64,000 nucleotides of DNA from an uncultured Armatimonadota bacterium. GTDB lineage: Bacteria > Armatimonadota > Armatimonadia > Armatimonadales > Armatimonadaceae. The translations under genes were made by a program, and so were the position numbers. The stretch is taken from assembly GCA_903910385.1 (NCBI GenBank), contig CAIVZM010000035.1, positions 1 through 64,000 on the forward strand. Direction: 5' to 3'. Positions 62,101 to 64,000 of this stretch are shown here, piece by piece (the stretch's first letter is position 1; every line of letters starts with the position of its first letter). The notes below the pieces were generated by a model that ran no database searches, was not told the DNA's origin, and saw nothing but the letters and a program-made list of their open reading frames with translations.

Positions 62101-62517
62101 CGTGGGTATGCACAGGTCGATCCGCTGGTCGCCTACAAGAAGGAAGCCCTGGAAATCTTCGAACGGATGCAAGGGGGTATTCAGGGAGCCATCGCACGCG
62201 GCGTCTTTATGGCGCAAATCCAGATGGAGCGTGAGGAACCGAATCTGTATGACCTCATGCGTCAGATGGAAGCGGCAGGATTTGTCGCCAACAGCGACGA
62301 TTCCGAATTCGATGAAGCGGAAGAGATCCCAGGCGCAGTGCGATCCGCGCCAGTGATCGATGTCGGTCAGGGAGCGTTGCTCGCCGCCGCCATGGCGGCG
62401 CAGCAAGCGAAACCCGCAACGGCGGTTGAGACCGTCGATAAAGTCGGTCCCAATGACCCCTGCCCCTGCGGTTCCGGCAAGAAATACAAGAAATGCCACC
62501 GTAATAAGCCTCTCTAA
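59140..62517 (+). CDS. secA: Protein translocase ATPase SecA
   Basis: SecA drives Sec-dependent protein export. The 1125-residue protein has Walker A RTGEGKT in the first nucleotide domain and the DEAD-like [19 protein letters not shown]. The C-terminal domain has [23 protein letters not shown] and the zinc tail [13 protein letters not shown]. The usual length is 840-930; extra residues lie mainly before [11 protein letters not shown] (around 540-630) and before [10 protein letters not shown] (around 680-750). The final 100 residues also contain an alanine-rich linker. No strong SD is seen; GGA precedes the ATG. Confidence 0.97.
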   Translation: [1125 protein letters not shown]

Positions 62518-62529
62518 GGCGAGACGCTC

Positions 62530-62563
62530 CAAAGAGCCGATGGCATTTGCCATCGGCTCTTTG
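62530..62563. terminator. Bidirectional terminator hairpin after secA
   Basis: CAAAGAGCCGATGGC-ATTT-GCCATCGGCTCTTTG is an exact 15-base stem. It lies between secA and the converging DUF2330 gene. The U-tract is short. Confidence 0.85.
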
Positions 62564-62586
62564 AATTTCAGCCCATTATCTTTGCT

Positions 62587-63801
62587 CTACCTTCGGCGTC
62601 GAATGCTGATAAACGCCCCGACGGCGAGTGGGAGAAGTAGCAGGGACGATTCAACCGGGATTCGGATTACCGGTCGGCGAATATCATGGTAGCTTGGGCG
62701 AGGCTTGATTTCGTTCTGGTCGGCATCGCGCATAAAGTAAAGTTCATCGGTTCCCGGTCGCGGTGACTGGGTATCCAGAAATACCGTTAGATAGGATGGT
62801 AACGTAGCGTTCGAGGGGATCGCCGATTTCAAAACAGCGCTTCCTTCGCCAAACGTCGGCTTTCCCGCCCATTCCACACCGCTCTGGTTGGGGAGCGCCA
62901 CCCCCAGAGCTTCCAGCGAAGACGATGGCGAATCCGACCTCATCGTCGAGAGCATTTTCTGTAAGTTTTTCGCTCCCCATACCGCACCCGATTCACCCAG
63001 CCCCGCCCCCATCCGTCCCTCGTCCGCAAGCAAAAAAATCCGCAGGGAACGGGGATACGAAGCGATATTCCCCTCTGCCGGTGGTTCCCGGTAAGGGTAA
63101 AACGGACGCGATGCCGTGAATGACATCCGGACGGGTCGTAATTGTAGCTCCACAGGGGTGGGAACGTCACCTGCGGATTCCATTGATGGTCGATTTCCGC
63201 TTACCTTGAATGCAGTGATAAACCATCCCTTTTCCACATAAGGCGCAAGCCATTTTGTGATGGTGGCGCTGGCGGGATACCCATTACGACTGAGGTAATC
63301 ATTGAGCGCTGCCGCATCCGTCGCCCGAAGCGTTGTCGCGTCATAACCGGATACTTTTTCAGTCGATACCACTTCAACCGGGGATGCGCTGGCAGGTTCT
63401 GGCATCGTTTTGGCGGCAACGGAAACGGACGGCGCAGGATCCCGGGGAAACAGCAACCAGTAAAACTCCGGCTTGGTATCTATACGTTCCACGATTTCCG
63501 GACGCAGAACTTCCGCCAACGTATCGAACAGTTCATCATTCGCTTCGCCTAATTCCGGCGCCGATGGAGTCGGGACCAGAAAGGCGAGACGGTCAGAATC
63601 CGCCGTAAACGACGCCCGACGAATAAAATGCTCGACGCCTTTGGTCTTATCCCAGAAGATCGCCGCCGTTTCAGACGTAATCCGAGGCGGCGGCCCTTCG
63701 GGAACGATTGGTAAGCAGGCTAGCGCCGGTAATAGCATCGACGCGGAAAGACCCAGAGCAGCGGCGCCCGTAGCGAAACCCCAAAAAAGTAATGATTTCA
63801 T
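62587..63801 (-). CDS. Secreted DUF2330-domain protein
   Basis: This 404-residue protein has a signal peptide (MKSLLFWGFATGAAALGLSASM, cleavage near ALAC). A DUF2330-like domain, uncharacterised, follows. The C-terminus has a membrane segment SSLLLLPLAVGAFISIRRRR with a basic end, so it is probably membrane-anchored with the bulk outside. The frame is open to 63909, but the ATG at 63801 gives the signal peptide directly. Function unknown. A partial gene diverges from it at the right edge. Confidence 0.8.
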   Translation of the reverse strand: MKSLLFWGFATGAAALGLSASMLLPALACLPIVPEGPPPRITSETAAIFWDKTKGVEHFIRRASFTADSDRLAFLVPTPSAPELGEANDELFDTLAEVLRPEIVERIDTKPEFYWLLFPRDPAPSVSVAAKTMPEPASASPVEVVSTEKVSGYDATTLRATDAAALNDYLSRNGYPASATITKWLAPYVEKGWFITAFKVSGNRPSMESAGDVPTPVELQLRPVRMSFTASRPFYPYREPPAEGNIASYPRSLRIFLLADEGRMGAGLGESGAVWGAKNLQKMLSTMRSDSPSSSLEALGVALPNQSGVEWAGKPTFGEGSAVLKSAIPSNATLPSYLTVFLDTQSPRPGTDELYFMRDADQNEIKPRPSYHDIRRPVIRIPVESSLLLLPLAVGAFISIRRRR

Positions 63802-63936
63802 AAAGCGATTTGCTTCCGTCCTTTGCTTTGTCAGGGAAACGCGCATTAAGATTACCCGATAATGACGATTGCATGGTCTCTGTTCTTCGCTGGCAGGAAC
63901 CACGTTCATTCACGTCGAAACGGAAGAGACTACTCC

Positions 63937-64000
63937 ATGTCTCCCGAAAGAAAACGACCAATGCCGACCGTACCAATCCGTATTATCCAAATTGCCGTTG
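63937..64000 (+). CDS. Start of a gene running off the right edge (partial)
   Basis: The frame from ATG 63937 reads MSPERKRPMPTVPIRIIQIA at the window edge. GGAAGAG lies eight bases upstream. Only 21 codons are visible, so the product cannot be named. Confidence 0.4.
   Translation, partial: MSPERKRPMPTVPIRIIQIAV

Overview
This 64-kb window is a gene-dense stretch of a bacterial chromosome. It carries housekeeping genes (rpsB-tsf-pyrH-frr-uppS, secA, recG, coaD, hisBHA, rsgA), one tRNA-Ser, and no rRNA, phage module, intact insertion sequence or CRISPR array. By eye it is moderately GC-rich. Three signs together suggest Armatimonadota or a related lineage: the remnant of a prepilin of the DUF1559 type (N-terminal GF.LIELLIVIA joined to the C-terminal LDGHV motif), a GH109-like Gfo/Idh/MocA enzyme, and a long SecA. 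The phylum is an inference and cannot be proven from this window.

Layout. 1-6 kb: ROK sugar kinase, secreted TPR protein, esterase, a LacI-family regulator behind its own promoter and palindromic operator, a small unknown protein and an ECF-type sigma factor. 6-12 kb: tRNA-Ser(UGA), a translationally coupled pair of unknown small genes, a dehydrogenase remnant, then a surface-glycan-like cluster of two glycosyltransferases and three SAM methyltransferases. 12-18.5 kb: a Bax-inhibitor-1 protein, then an eight-gene leftward operon hisB-hisH-hisA, three paralogous small membrane/coiled-coil proteins and two GNAT acetyltransferases. 18.5-25 kb: a transposase (RAYT) remnant with a REP-like palindrome, oligopeptide-type permeases, a NatAB-type ABC exporter, an SprT-like protein and two unknown genes. 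25-32 kb: ferredoxin, thioesterase, CPBP protease, galE, rsgA, an LCP protein, an adenylate-kinase-like enzyme and the collapsed prepilin gene. 32-44 kb: FmdB-type zinc ribbon, two Gfo/Idh/MocA oxidoreductases, a P1B ATPase with a TPCP motif, a zinc alcohol dehydrogenase, two YcxB-like paralogues, an M28 peptidase and a large membrane protein. 44-64 kb: coaD-recG, YceI, a CxxCH protein, the rpsB-to-uppS translation and lipid-carrier block, aldehyde dehydrogenase, MFS transporter, secA and a DUF2330 protein.

How it works together. Most genes belong to central metabolism, translation, secretion and envelope assembly. UppS, the LCP protein, GalE and the glycosyltransferases all serve polysaccharide or wall synthesis. 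SecA exports the many signal-peptide proteins seen here.

The most notable non-gene signal is a recurring -10 element, GGTAYAAT, found in front of at least eleven transcription units. In several (hisB, the adenylate kinase, the 6430-6837 gene) it lies only 5 or 6 bases before the start codon, which predicts leaderless mRNAs. A second theme is decay and slippage: three gene remnants, a 98-bp dispersed repeat that carries a truncated gene start, and short tandem duplications concentrated at gene ends. I found no convincing new defence or mobile system. The best candidates for undescribed biology are the LRETTTRFD paralogue trio, the TGATG-coupled pair at 6188-6837, and the APWWSGQT-tailed YcxB-like pair.
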